Source: Alkaliphilus peptidifermentans DSM 18978
GTDB taxonomy: Bacteria; Bacillota; Clostridia; Peptostreptococcales; Natronincolaceae
DNA: 64,000 nt
Direction of reading: 5' to 3'
NCBI RefSeq assembly: GCF_900101495.1
Contig: NZ_FMUS01000012.1
Location: forward strand, 1-64,000
The notes under the pieces were generated by a model. It worked only from the letters and a program-made list of their open reading frames with translations, made no database searches and was not told where the DNA came from. Positions 36,590 to 44,877 of this stretch are shown here, one piece after another; position 1 is the first letter of the stretch; every line of letters begins with the position of its first letter. Position numbers and translations under genes: made by a program.

Positions 36590-37788
36590 TAGTAGCCCTC
36601 CGTTTCCATAAAAATTCCATGAAGCACTTCACACAGCTGATCGATTTCTTTTTCTTCAATTATTAAGGGAGGCACAAATCTCAAAACATTTCCCGCTGTA
36701 CAATTAATTATTATCCGCTGATTAAAAGCTTTTTGAACAAAGCTTCCACCTTCGATTTCTAATTCCAGCCCAAGCATCAGTCCCTTTCCCTTTACCTTCT
36801 TAATAAACTTAAATTTATCTACAAGCTCTAGTAATTTCTTCTCAAAGTACTCACCTGTAATTGCTGCTTTTTCCCACATTTTCTCCTTTATAATTACATT
36901 CATATTGGCAACTCCGGCAGCACAGGCTAATGGATTACCACCGAAGGTGGTGCCGTGATCCCCAGGCTGCCATGCCAAAGCTGCTTCATCTGTGGCTACA
37001 ATAGCTCCAATAGATACTCCTCCAGCTAAAGCTTTAGCCAGTGTCATTATATCTGGCTCGACATTAAAATGCTCATATGCAAACAATTTTCCAGTCCTAG
37101 CAATTCCACATTGGATTTCATCAAATATCAATAATATATCATTCTCTACGCAAATATCCTTAACAGCCTTTACAAATTCAATAGAGGCAGGTGTAACGCC
37201 TCCTTCTCCTTGAATAGGCTCCATAATTATCCCACATGTATTTTGGCTAACGACCTTCTTTATCTCCTCAATATCATTAAAATCAACAAATTTTATACCA
37301 CTTGGAAGAGGTCCATACCCTTCCTTATATTTCTCATTATCAGTGGCTGTAAGAGTTGTTAGAGTTCTGCCATGAAATGATCCCTTCATGGCAATTATTT
37401 CATTTTTGTGGGCTCCATATTTTTTAAATGCATATTTTCTTGCTAGTTTAATGGCTCCTTCATTGGCTTCTGCCCCAGAATTGCAGAAGAAAGCCTTATT
37501 CCCAAAGGAGTTTTCGACTAAAATTTTACCTAATTCAACCTGACTCTCAATCCAAAAATAATTAGATACATGTAAAAGCTTTTCAGCTTGGTCTTTTATA
37601 GCCTTCACTACAGCTGCTGGTGAATGACCTAGGTTATTACATGCAATTCCTCCTAAAAAATCTAGGTATTCATTGCCCTCTGAATCAATCAATAAACAGC
37701 CCTTTCCCTCTATGAATGTTACAGGTAATCTTTTATAAGTATTCATTAAATAGCTTTCACCATTTGTAATAAGTTCATTTATATTCAT
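36589..37788 (-). CDS. argD: Acetylornithine aminotransferase
   Basis: 399 residues of a class III PLP aminotransferase. Motifs seen: FCNSGAEANEGAIKLARK, LIFDEIQCGIARTGKLFAY and the PLP-lysine region TLAKALAGGVSIGA, plus HGTTFGGNPLACAAG. It converts N-acetylglutamate semialdehyde to N-acetylornithine, and may also serve succinyl-diaminopimelate. Its place between argB and carA within the operon supports the arginine role. GGGAGGTTGAAG precedes the start. Confidence 0.95.
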   Translation of the reverse strand: MNINELITNGESYLMNTYKRLPVTFIEGKGCLLIDSEGNEYLDFLGGIACNNLGHSPAAVVKAIKDQAEKLLHVSNYFWIESQVELGKILVENSFGNKAFFCNSGAEANEGAIKLARKYAFKKYGAHKNEIIAMKGSFHGRTLTTLTATDNEKYKEGYGPLPSGIKFVDFNDIEEIKKVVSQNTCGIIMEPIQGEGGVTPASIEFVKAVKDICVENDILLIFDEIQCGIARTGKLFAYEHFNVEPDIMTLAKALAGGVSIGAIVATDEAALAWQPGDHGTTFGGNPLACAAGVANMNVIIKEKMWEKAAITGEYFEKKLLELVDKFKFIKKVKGKGLMLGLELEIEGGSFVQKAFNQRIIINCTAGNVLRFVPPLIIEEKEIDQLCEVLHGIFMETEGY

Positions 37789-37800
37789 TCTTCAACCTCC

Positions 37801-38655
37801 CTACGTCGTAATCATGGTTCCTATACCATCGTCAGTAAATATTTCAAGTAAAATCGAGTGATATTTTCTGCCATCAATGATATGACATCTCTCTACACCC
37901 TTTGTTACAGCCCCCATGCAGCATTGTACCTTGGGTATCATTCCATCCTTTATAATTCCTTCATTAATGTATTTACTAACTTCTGTTGTTTTTATCTCAG
38001 AAATAAGAGTTTCTGGCTTCTTTGCATCCATTAATACTCCATCTACATCGGTAATTAGTACAAGCTTCTTTGCCCCTAAAGCAACTGCCAGCTGACCTGC
38101 TACTTCATCTGCATTAATATTGTAGCTTTCAGCATCAGTGCCTACACCTACAGGTGAAATAACTGGTACGTATCCTTCTTTAATAACGGTGTGAATTAAA
38201 TCTGTATTGATGTGGGTGATTTCTCCCACCAAGCCCAGTTTTTCAGATTTTTGTGCTGCTTGAATTGTTTTTCCATCCTTGCCACTTATTCCAAGTGCCT
38301 TAACATCATTGTGATTTAACAATGATACAATTTCGCTGGATATCTTACCACATAAGACCATTTCAGTAAGCTCCATAGTTTCTTTATCAGTTACCCGTAG
38401 TCCATCAATGAACTCTGGCTTTTTCCCAAGGGATTTCATAATTTCGGTTATCTCTGGTCCTCCTCCATGTACTACAACTGGATTCATACCAACATATTTC
38501 ATAAGTGCTATATCCTTTATAACTGCTTTTTTTAATGTATTATTAATCATTGCATGCCCGCCATATTTTATAACCACTATCTGATTATGAAACCTTTTAA
38601 TGTATGCAAGACTCTCTACTAAAACATGAGCTTTTTGCTGTGGTGTTATTTCCAT
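37801..38655 (-). CDS. argB: Acetylglutamate kinase
   Basis: 284 residues from the ATG at 38655, which follows TTGGAGGATAA; an upstream in-frame ATG lies on that site. The amino-acid-kinase fold shows VVIKYGGHAMIN near the N-terminus, VVVHGGGPEITEIM, and NINADEVAGQLAVALGAKKL then LITDVDGVL. It phosphorylates N-acetylglutamate, the second committed step. The gene begins 17 bases after argJ ends. Confidence 0.96.
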   Translation of the reverse strand: MEITPQQKAHVLVESLAYIKRFHNQIVVIKYGGHAMINNTLKKAVIKDIALMKYVGMNPVVVHGGGPEITEIMKSLGKKPEFIDGLRVTDKETMELTEMVLCGKISSEIVSLLNHNDVKALGISGKDGKTIQAAQKSEKLGLVGEITHINTDLIHTVIKEGYVPVISPVGVGTDAESYNINADEVAGQLAVALGAKKLVLITDVDGVLMDAKKPETLISEIKTTEVSKYINEGIIKDGMIPKVQCCMGAVTKGVERCHIIDGRKYHSILLEIFTDDGIGTMITT

Positions 38656-38672
38656 ACCTTTATCCTCCAATA

Positions 38673-39893
38673 TTATGTTCTGTAGGCTCCGTTTATTTTT
38701 ACATACTCATATGATAAGTCACAGCCCCAACCCTTAGCACTTTCTTTTCCTTGATTAAAATCTACAATTACTTTTATATCTTGATGCTTCAAAAGGACTG
38801 ACATGTCTTCTTCAGAATAATTAGTTCCTTGACCTGCCTCAACAATCTTTATTGTTCCACCATCGCTCTTAAGGGTAATTGCTATCTTATCCATTGTGAG
38901 ATCTACTCCTGCATAGCCAATACTGCACAATATTCGACCCCAGTTCCCATCCTCTCCAAAGAAGGCAGTTTTTACAAGATTAGAGGTTAATATACTTTTT
39001 ATAGTCTGTCTCGCATCTTCAATAGAGTTACAGTTTATTGCTTCAACCTCTATGAATTTTGTGGCACCTTCCCCATCTCTCACTATTGACTTAGCTAAAT
39101 ACTCATTAACATAGTAGAAGGCTTCTAAAAATTTATTTACTTCAGGATGCTGCCAATTCATTACTGCATTTTCTGCTAAACCATTTGCTATTACCGCCAC
39201 CATATCATTAGTACTTGTGTCTCCATCCACTGTTATCATGTTATAGGTTTGCTGATTTATGATTTTTAAAGCATCATTTAAAAATTCACCATCTATATTT
39301 ATGTCTGTTGTTATGAAGGCCAGCATTGTTGCCATATTAGGGTGTATCATTCCCGAACCCTTTGCAATTCCACCTATAACAACTTTTTTTTCATTAATGT
39401 TCACCGATACCGCAATATTTTTTATGGCTATATCCGTTGTCATTATTGCTTCCGTAGCCGCCCTTCCACCTTCATAGGAAAGTTTCTGAGATGCAGTTTT
39501 TATCCCCTTTAATACTATATCTATAGGAAGGGGCACCCCAATGACTCCTGTAGAAGCAACCAGTAAATTTTCCTTAGGGATATTTAGACTTTCCGATGCC
39601 ATTTTCAGCATTTTATGAGAGTCTTCTAAACCCTTAATACCTGTACAGGCATTGGCATTTCCGCTATTTACTACTATTCCCTGCAGTTTTCCTGATTCAA
39701 TATTGGTCTTTGAGACTATAATTGGAGCAGCACAAGCCTTATTTGTGGTAAAAACAGCAGCCCCTACACCCATTACCTCACTAGTAATTATTGCAATATC
39801 TTTTCTAGATTTTTTTAGCCCTGCATGTATACCACTGGCTAAAAATCCTTTTGGTGAAGTTACGTCTCCATCGTAAATTTCGAAAATTTTCAT
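38673..39893 (-). CDS. argJ: Bifunctional ornithine acetyltransferase / N-acetylglutamate synthase
   Basis: 406 residues from the ATG at 39893 (GAGGAGGG upstream; the longer frame overlaps argC and is not used). The self-cleavage site is visible in IAKGSGMIHPNMATMLAF, where the Thr of AT/M is the nucleophile that splits the precursor into two subunits. Also present: VNSGNANACTG and DGDTSTNDMV. It recycles the acetyl group from acetylornithine to glutamate, so this organism uses the cyclic pathway. Whether it also accepts acetyl-CoA cannot be told. Confidence 0.96.
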   Translation of the reverse strand: MKIFEIYDGDVTSPKGFLASGIHAGLKKSRKDIAIITSEVMGVGAAVFTTNKACAAPIIVSKTNIESGKLQGIVVNSGNANACTGIKGLEDSHKMLKMASESLNIPKENLLVASTGVIGVPLPIDIVLKGIKTASQKLSYEGGRAATEAIMTTDIAIKNIAVSVNINEKKVVIGGIAKGSGMIHPNMATMLAFITTDINIDGEFLNDALKIINQQTYNMITVDGDTSTNDMVAVIANGLAENAVMNWQHPEVNKFLEAFYYVNEYLAKSIVRDGEGATKFIEVEAINCNSIEDARQTIKSILTSNLVKTAFFGEDGNWGRILCSIGYAGVDLTMDKIAITLKSDGGTIKIVEAGQGTNYSEEDMSVLLKHQDIKVIVDFNQGKESAKGWGCDLSYEYVKINGAYRT

Positions 39894-39912
39894 ATGATTC
39901 CCTCCTCTATAT

Positions 39913-40959
39913 TTATGGCCACTGGGACATCTGATTAAGTCCCATACCCTCATCAAATCCTAGAATTATGTTCATGTTTTGTACTGCTTGCCCTGCTGCA
40001 CCCTTTATAAGGTTATCTATAGCAGAAATTATTATTATTCTACCTGTACGATCATCAATTTTCACGGCAATGTCACAGTAGTTTGTTCCGGTTACTGCCT
40101 TAGTTTGTGGCAAATCACCTTCCGTCAATAATCGAATAAATCTCTCATTCTTATAGTTAATATTAAATATTTCCTCAATATCTTTAGATTTAAGATCTTT
40201 TGAATTTTCAAGATATATTGTACTTAAAATGCCTCTAGTCATAGGTATAAGGTGGGGCGTAAATTGTATAATAACTTCTTTTTCCACCATTAATGACAAT
40301 TGTTCCTCTATCTCCGGTATATGCCTGTGACTTGCTATACTATATGCTTTTACATTTTCATTACATTGGGAAAATAGTATAGAATCCGATGGATTTCTCC
40401 CAGCTCCAGAAACTCCCGATTTCGAATCAATTATTATATTCTGTAGACTTGTGGCATCTTCTTTAAGTAAGGGATATAGCGGCAATAAAATACTGGTGGG
40501 GTAACACCCTGGATTTGCTATAATTTGCCCCATTTTAATATCTTCTCGATGGACTTCACATAATCCATATACTGATTTCTTTAGTTCTTCTTCTGCTTCA
40601 TGTTTAACTCCATACCATTGTTCATATACACCTTTATTTGATATTCGAAAATCTGCCGATAGGTCTATGACCCTTTTACCTTCTGAAGAGGCTATTTTTA
40701 CCGCCTTTTGACTTAAGCCGTGGGGTAATGCACAAAATAGGATGTCGATTTCATCTATCCAGCTTAAGTTATTAAGGTCAGCTGTATTACAATGCATATC
40801 AATCTCATTATAAAGGTTAGGATAAACTGAACTGTATTTTTTTCCATTGTAGCTTCTAGAATCCAAAAATTTTATTTGAACCGCGGAATGACCTGTCAAT
40901 AGTCGTGTTAGCTCGGCTCCTGCATATCCTGTCGCTCCTAATATACCAACTTTAACCAT
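39913..40959 (-). CDS. argC: N-acetyl-gamma-glutamyl-phosphate reductase
   Basis: 348 residues from the ATG at 40959. This start follows AAAGGGGGAG and gives the standard MVKVGILGATGYAGAELTRL nucleotide-binding N-terminus; a much longer in-frame extension has no ribosome site. The catalytic Cys is in IIANPGCYPTSILLPLY. It reduces acetylglutamyl phosphate to the semialdehyde with NADPH. It is the first gene of the arginine operon, and the upstream region carries a promoter and ARG-box-like repeats. Confidence 0.97.
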   Translation of the reverse strand: MVKVGILGATGYAGAELTRLLTGHSAVQIKFLDSRSYNGKKYSSVYPNLYNEIDMHCNTADLNNLSWIDEIDILFCALPHGLSQKAVKIASSEGKRVIDLSADFRISNKGVYEQWYGVKHEAEEELKKSVYGLCEVHREDIKMGQIIANPGCYPTSILLPLYPLLKEDATSLQNIIIDSKSGVSGAGRNPSDSILFSQCNENVKAYSIASHRHIPEIEEQLSLMVEKEVIIQFTPHLIPMTRGILSTIYLENSKDLKSKDIEEIFNINYKNERFIRLLTEGDLPQTKAVTGTNYCDIAVKIDDRTGRIIIISAIDNLIKGAAGQAVQNMNIILGFDEGMGLNQMSQWP

Positions 40960-40979
40960 ATATTTCTCCCCCTTTATAT

Positions 40980-41012
40980 AATGTATATTTATTTTATTTA
41001 ATGTATATTTAT
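40980..41012. promoter_or_regulatory. argC operator: Tandem ARG-box-like operator
   Basis: Two exact copies of AATGTATATTTAT (40980-40992 and 41000-41012), 20 bp apart, resemble paired ArgR/AhrC boxes. A third A/T match to CATGAATAAAAAT (TTTATGAATAAATATA) lies at 41061-41076. They overlap the expected start of the argC transcript, placing the operon under arginine repression. Inference from motif shape only. Confidence 0.65.
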
Positions 41013-41024
41013 ACGTTTTTAAAT

Positions 41025-41053
41025 ATAATACACTACTTTGATAAAAAATACAA
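41025..41053 (-). promoter_or_regulatory. Promoter of the arginine operon
   Basis: Minus strand TTGTAT (41053-41048), 17-base spacer, TATTAT (41030-41025), directly upstream of the tandem ARG-box-like repeats. Confidence 0.65.
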
Positions 41054-41114
41054 TAGTTTTTATATTTATTCATAAATGATCAAAAAAAAAAGACCCTTCA
41101 AAGTCCCTTTACAA

Positions 41115-41162
41115 AATCAAAAGGATATTACTCCATTAATAGGAATAATATCCTTTTGATTA
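41115..41162 (-). terminator. Terminator after the DUF948 gene
   Basis: A 16-bp perfect stem AATCAAAAGGATATTA / TAATATCCTTTTGATT begins at the stop codon of the YtxG-like gene. Confidence 0.75.
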
Positions 41163-41552
41163 TTTAAACAATCCTTTTTTCTTTTCCTTAACAAATATCC
41201 CTCTTAAAATGCTTAACAGCTGTAAGACATCTCCAATGGGTTCAACAATATCCTCAGAAACCATTTGAGCAGTTGCTGCAGCATATCCTACTGTTTCCTC
41301 GATATTCTTTATAGCTCCATGAACATGCTTCATTTCTTCATTTGCCATATAGGTAATCTCTTCTAAGTTATGTAAAACTTTAGGTAAACTCCTTAATGAA
41401 TCATCTATATTCTTTTCATTCCTTGAAAGCTGATCCTTAACCTGTTTAAGTACATCATTTAACTTTAATATTACCATCAAAATTAACCCAAATAAGATGA
41501 TTGCTAGAGGAGTTAGAATTATAGCCACTAATATACCCATATCAATATACAT
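41160..41552 (-). CDS. DUF948 (YtxG-like) membrane protein
   Basis: 130 residues. One N-terminal membrane helix (ILVAIILTPLAIILFGLILM) is followed by an amphipathic helical tail with heptad-like leucines (LRSLPKVLHNLEEITYMA). This is the layout of YtxG/DUF948 general-stress proteins. It follows the YtxH-like gene by 44 bases, the same pairing as in Bacillus ytxGH. TGGAGG precedes the ATG. Confidence 0.75.
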   Translation of the reverse strand: MYIDMGILVAIILTPLAIILFGLILMVILKLNDVLKQVKDQLSRNEKNIDDSLRSLPKVLHNLEEITYMANEEMKHVHGAIKNIEETVGYAAATAQMVSEDIVEPIGDVLQLLSILRGIFVKEKKKGLFK

Positions 41553-41596
41553 TTTTTAAAACCTCCATTAAATTTTCATTTGTTTACTCCTTTAGA

Positions 41597-41989
41597 TTAC
41601 TTCTTATCTGCCTCTTCTTCTTCTTCCAGAACATCTTCAGCAACTGCAACATCAGCCTTTGCATTTACCTTTTCCTTCACCAGGATCATTTTTTCATTGA
41701 ATACCTCCTTCTTATCTTCAACAAAATCCCCCAGCTTTTCTTTACCCTCTATTATATTGTTTTCTAAAATCTCTTTAGCCTTCTCTAGTTCTTCTTTAGC
41801 CTTTTTCCTAGTGTTTTCACCTTTATCAGGAGCATAAAACACACCTACAAGGCCCCCAATAAAGGTTCCAAGGGCTAGCCCTTTTGCTATGCCTTTTTTT
41901 CTTTCTTTTGCCTTCTCTCTCTTGGCTCTATCAGGATCTAACATCTTTTTAACGGCCTCAACTTTTTCTTCCATTCTTTTTAGATTCAT
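41597..41989 (-). CDS. ytxH: YtxH-domain stress protein
   Basis: 130 residues from the ATG at 41989, eight bases after AAGGAG; an upstream GTG touches that site. The YtxH signature KGLALGTFIGGLVGVFYAPD follows a basic N-terminus. The C-terminal two-thirds is a highly charged helix (KAKEELEKAKEILENNIIEG) ending in an acidic tail. Membrane-associated, probably part of the envelope stress response together with the YtxG-like neighbour. Confidence 0.8.
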   Translation of the reverse strand: MNLKRMEEKVEAVKKMLDPDRAKREKAKERKKGIAKGLALGTFIGGLVGVFYAPDKGENTRKKAKEELEKAKEILENNIIEGKEKLGDFVEDKKEVFNEKMILVKEKVNAKADVAVAEDVLEEEEEADKK

Positions 41990-42183
41990 CCCATTCACTC
42001 CTTTATTTTCTTAATAATCATATAGATACCCATTAAAAGTGATCTAAAACTATACACTAATATTACAATATTCGATTATTGATTATAATTTCCTTTTTCT
42101 TCTTTTTATTTTTGTTATATTTTTTTACTATGCTATGATTAATATTTAAATTTAAGTGGTACTATGTTATATTATGACAATAT

Positions 42184-42225
42184 AAAACCCAGCTTTGTCA
42201 TGATATAAAGTCATGAGCTGGGTTT
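42184..42225 (-). terminator. Terminator of the glutamine synthetase gene
   Basis: AAACCCAGCT / AGCTGGGTTT with an inner TCATGA / TCATGA stem forms a nested hairpin 29 bases past the stop. Confidence 0.75.
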
Positions 42226-42253
42226 AAAAATTAGTATTTATGCTGTTGAATTC

Positions 42254-44203
42254 TTAGTTGTAAAATCCATTAACTTCTATTAATAAATTCCTTCTATATA
42301 TAATGTATGCAGTCTTCAATTGTGAAATTTTCTCTGCCATTTCTACTTGTAAATTGGATGCTATATCATAATTCCCTTCTTCTATAGCCTCTCTTATTCT
42401 AGTAAATAGTGATTTGCTAGTCAAACTATCCTTCATTAACGTGTTTCTTAAAGCATTGATTCTTTCCCAATTGACTACATCTAAATCTGTAACATTATCA
42501 ATATCTTTTAGCTTTTTACAATGTCTTACAATAGCCATATTATTTGGAATAATTCTACCAACCAATTCTGTAATCCATTGATCTATTGTAGCTGCTCTAT
42601 AGGAGTGTATGATGGCTTCATTAAAAACCGATCCATCAAAAAGCACTTCAATTTTTTCAGAATTATTTTTAAAGCCCATTAAATTTTCCCATACAGTTGC
42701 AGGTGGCTTTCCAAAAGATATATTTCTTTCTTCCTCTGTATAATCTTCAAATACATCTTTTTCGCTGCGATAGCATCGTTCTTTTTCTAAATATAGCTTT
42801 TCTTCACCAGCTGCTTTAGAGAATTCAATATCTAGCTCTTTATTTGTTAGCTTGCTGGTGACTGCAAATTTAATACCATCCAGCATTCCCAAATATGATG
42901 CGCTTACATATAGATAGGTATTTGAGTATGGGTTGGGTGCCCTTAGTTCATATCTTGTAGATAATGAATTATTTAAGTCTCTTACTAGTCCAACTAAAAC
43001 TGTTCTATTCCTAGATGGAAAATCAGGTGAATGACCAACTGATCCCACTATACAAATAGGTGCCTCGAAGCCTGGTTTTAATCTATTCAATGCATCGTTA
43101 GTTGCGGTTACGAATGGATTTATAACCTCATAATTCTTCAATAGACCCATTAATGCCCCCCAACCAATAGTGCTAACATATTCTTCAGTCATTGATTTAG
43201 GAGAAAATAAATTCTTTATTTTTCCATTCTTAAGCTTTATACTTGCCCCCATATGAGTATGTTTACCACTTCCAGCCACTCCTTCAATCGGCTTCGCTCT
43301 AAAGGTTACCTCAAGGCCATATCTTTCAAATGTTTCTTCAATGAATTCTCTAATAAACAATTCATTATCAGCACACTGTAAGGCTGTACTATACTTCCAG
43401 TCTATCTCCAGCTGCTCCATTACATGATTTAATTTTCCAGTACCAGCAATTTTAGCTGTAACTCCACCAACTTCCTTGTGTCCCATTTCAGGCTCAAATC
43501 CATAGGCTTCAAGAAGTAGCATTGCTTCCTCCAAGGCTGTTCTAACCGAACCCTTAGTTCGTTTCCAATATTGCTCCTTCAGCATTTGAGAAGTTGATAG
43601 TTTTTCTTCATCAGCCAAGTCTTCTGGGGTTTTAACCCAAAATTCAAGCTCGGTAGCAGTAGTTAATGATATTTCGTCTATTTCATCTATAGATTTTATA
43701 TCAAATTCATTCAATACATGAGGATATTTATTGAATAATTCCGTTAATTGATCACTAAAGTAATCCACTGTTCGCTTAAGTACTGCACGTGAGTCAACTA
43801 AATTATTATTATGCTCTAAAAATGAAGGAATCCTTAGTGTTCCAATAGGAAGACCTGTTTCGTCATCTAAGTATTCATAGTTATAATCTATAAACCAGTT
43901 AACATTTATATCTGGAATAATATCTACCCTTGCGTTATTAAGAGTTGCTATCTCATGCAGAACAACACTGGAGCCATCTGTTTGAACTCCTACTTTAAGA
44001 AAGCCGTCAATATCTTCTAGAAATAAAGATATGGGTATTTTTTCATCTGTACTATTACCACCGAGATCTACACCAACAAGTGAAACAAATTTTATTGATG
44101 GATGGGCCAGTAATAATTTAGTTAATATTTCTTTGTCGTGGGTCCATGGTGGTAAGAAATAAAGTATTGATTGTGACATTAATTCTTCTAAATTTTTTTT
44201 CAT
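42254..44203 (-). CDS. Glutamine synthetase, long clostridial form
   Basis: 649 residues, about 200 longer than the classical GlnA. Family motifs are clear: TTATELEFWVKTPEDLAD (metal ligands), AGSGKHTHMGASIKLKNG, INPFVTATNDALNRLKPGFE, PDFPSRNRTVLVGLVRDL and STRYELRAPNPYSNTYLYVS. The unusual length includes an N-terminal ~100 residues (LPPWTHDKEILTKLLLAHPS) and a helical C-terminal extension of ~150 residues. It condenses ammonia with glutamate using ATP; glutamine then feeds CarA and other reactions. Related long glutamine synthetases exist in anaerobes. No GlnR site or glnB gene was seen. AAAGGAGG precedes the ATG. Confidence 0.88.
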   Translation of the reverse strand: MKKNLEELMSQSILYFLPPWTHDKEILTKLLLAHPSIKFVSLVGVDLGGNSTDEKIPISLFLEDIDGFLKVGVQTDGSSVVLHEIATLNNARVDIIPDINVNWFIDYNYEYLDDETGLPIGTLRIPSFLEHNNNLVDSRAVLKRTVDYFSDQLTELFNKYPHVLNEFDIKSIDEIDEISLTTATELEFWVKTPEDLADEEKLSTSQMLKEQYWKRTKGSVRTALEEAMLLLEAYGFEPEMGHKEVGGVTAKIAGTGKLNHVMEQLEIDWKYSTALQCADNELFIREFIEETFERYGLEVTFRAKPIEGVAGSGKHTHMGASIKLKNGKIKNLFSPKSMTEEYVSTIGWGALMGLLKNYEVINPFVTATNDALNRLKPGFEAPICIVGSVGHSPDFPSRNRTVLVGLVRDLNNSLSTRYELRAPNPYSNTYLYVSASYLGMLDGIKFAVTSKLTNKELDIEFSKAAGEEKLYLEKERCYRSEKDVFEDYTEEERNISFGKPPATVWENLMGFKNNSEKIEVLFDGSVFNEAIIHSYRAATIDQWITELVGRIIPNNMAIVRHCKKLKDIDNVTDLDVVNWERINALRNTLMKDSLTSKSLFTRIREAIEEGNYDIASNLQVEMAEKISQLKTAYIIYRRNLLIEVNGFYN

Positions 44204-44452
44204 ATAAATACCTCCTTTTCATTTAAAGTGAACATTATTTACTTGGCATTAATTTTTGTTCGCATTATAGCGAAATATATTCTACTTATTTAAATTTTAA
44301 TATTGATTATACAGTATTTTTTTGTATATGTAAACAGTTAAATGTAAAAATATTAAATTTCATTAAAATTTATTCACGTTTTTGTTGCCTTTAGTAATTC
44401 ATTAGTATTTTAACCTCATTTGTTCTGAATAACCATTAATAATATAAAAAAA

Positions 44453-44474
44453 ATACCAAATATAAATTTGGCAT
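44453..44474 (-). terminator. Terminator of the HPr gene
   Basis: Minus strand TGCCAAAT-TTAT-ATTTGGTA followed by a run of eight T residues, 30 bases past the stop. Confidence 0.8.
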
Positions 44475-44502
44475 AAATTTAATATGAATATTTTATTATA
44501 TT

Positions 44503-44772
44503 CTAATCCTTTTCTTTTAGTTCCTTTTCTATTAGCTTGATCATTACATTTAAGGCCCTTTCTTCGTCTGGTCCTTCTACTCTTAAAATAAGTTCATCTC
44601 CCTTTAGAGCTCCCATGCTGAGGACATTCATAATACTTTTACAGTTAAATACATTTCCATCCTTTACAAAATAAATGTCAGATTTAAAGCCTGTGGCTTC
44701 CTTCACCACCAAGCTCGCTGGTCTTGCATGAAGACCAATCTCATTTTGAATAACTACCTTTTTCTCTAACAT
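44503..44772 (-). CDS. ptsH: Phosphocarrier protein HPr
   Basis: 89 residues. The PTS phospho-site His15 is in IGLHARPASLV and the regulatory Ser46 in FNCKSIMNVLSMGA, so it can act in sugar phosphorylation and, after HPr-kinase phosphorylation, in CcpA-type catabolite control. Having the His rules out Crh. It is a single gene with its own terminator, with no ptsI nearby. The ribosome site is GGAGG in TAGGAGGGAAAT. Confidence 0.95.
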   Translation of the reverse strand: MLEKKVVIQNEIGLHARPASLVVKEATGFKSDIYFVKDGNVFNCKSIMNVLSMGALKGDELILRVEGPDEERALNVMIKLIEKELKEKD

Positions 44773-44877
44773 TCATATTTCCCTCCTATTTATAAATATA
44801 TAATTCTTATTAATATCATTACTTAGTAGCTTTATTAATATCCTTTTACTAAATATATAATATACTGAGTCCTCTGT

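Noticed and set aside
42184-42225. Possible fourth copy of the palindromic element (contains AAACCCAGC / GCTGGGTTT)
   Set aside because: Only the short stem is shared. It lacks CACCCTTACGTAT and the arms, and works as an ordinary terminator.
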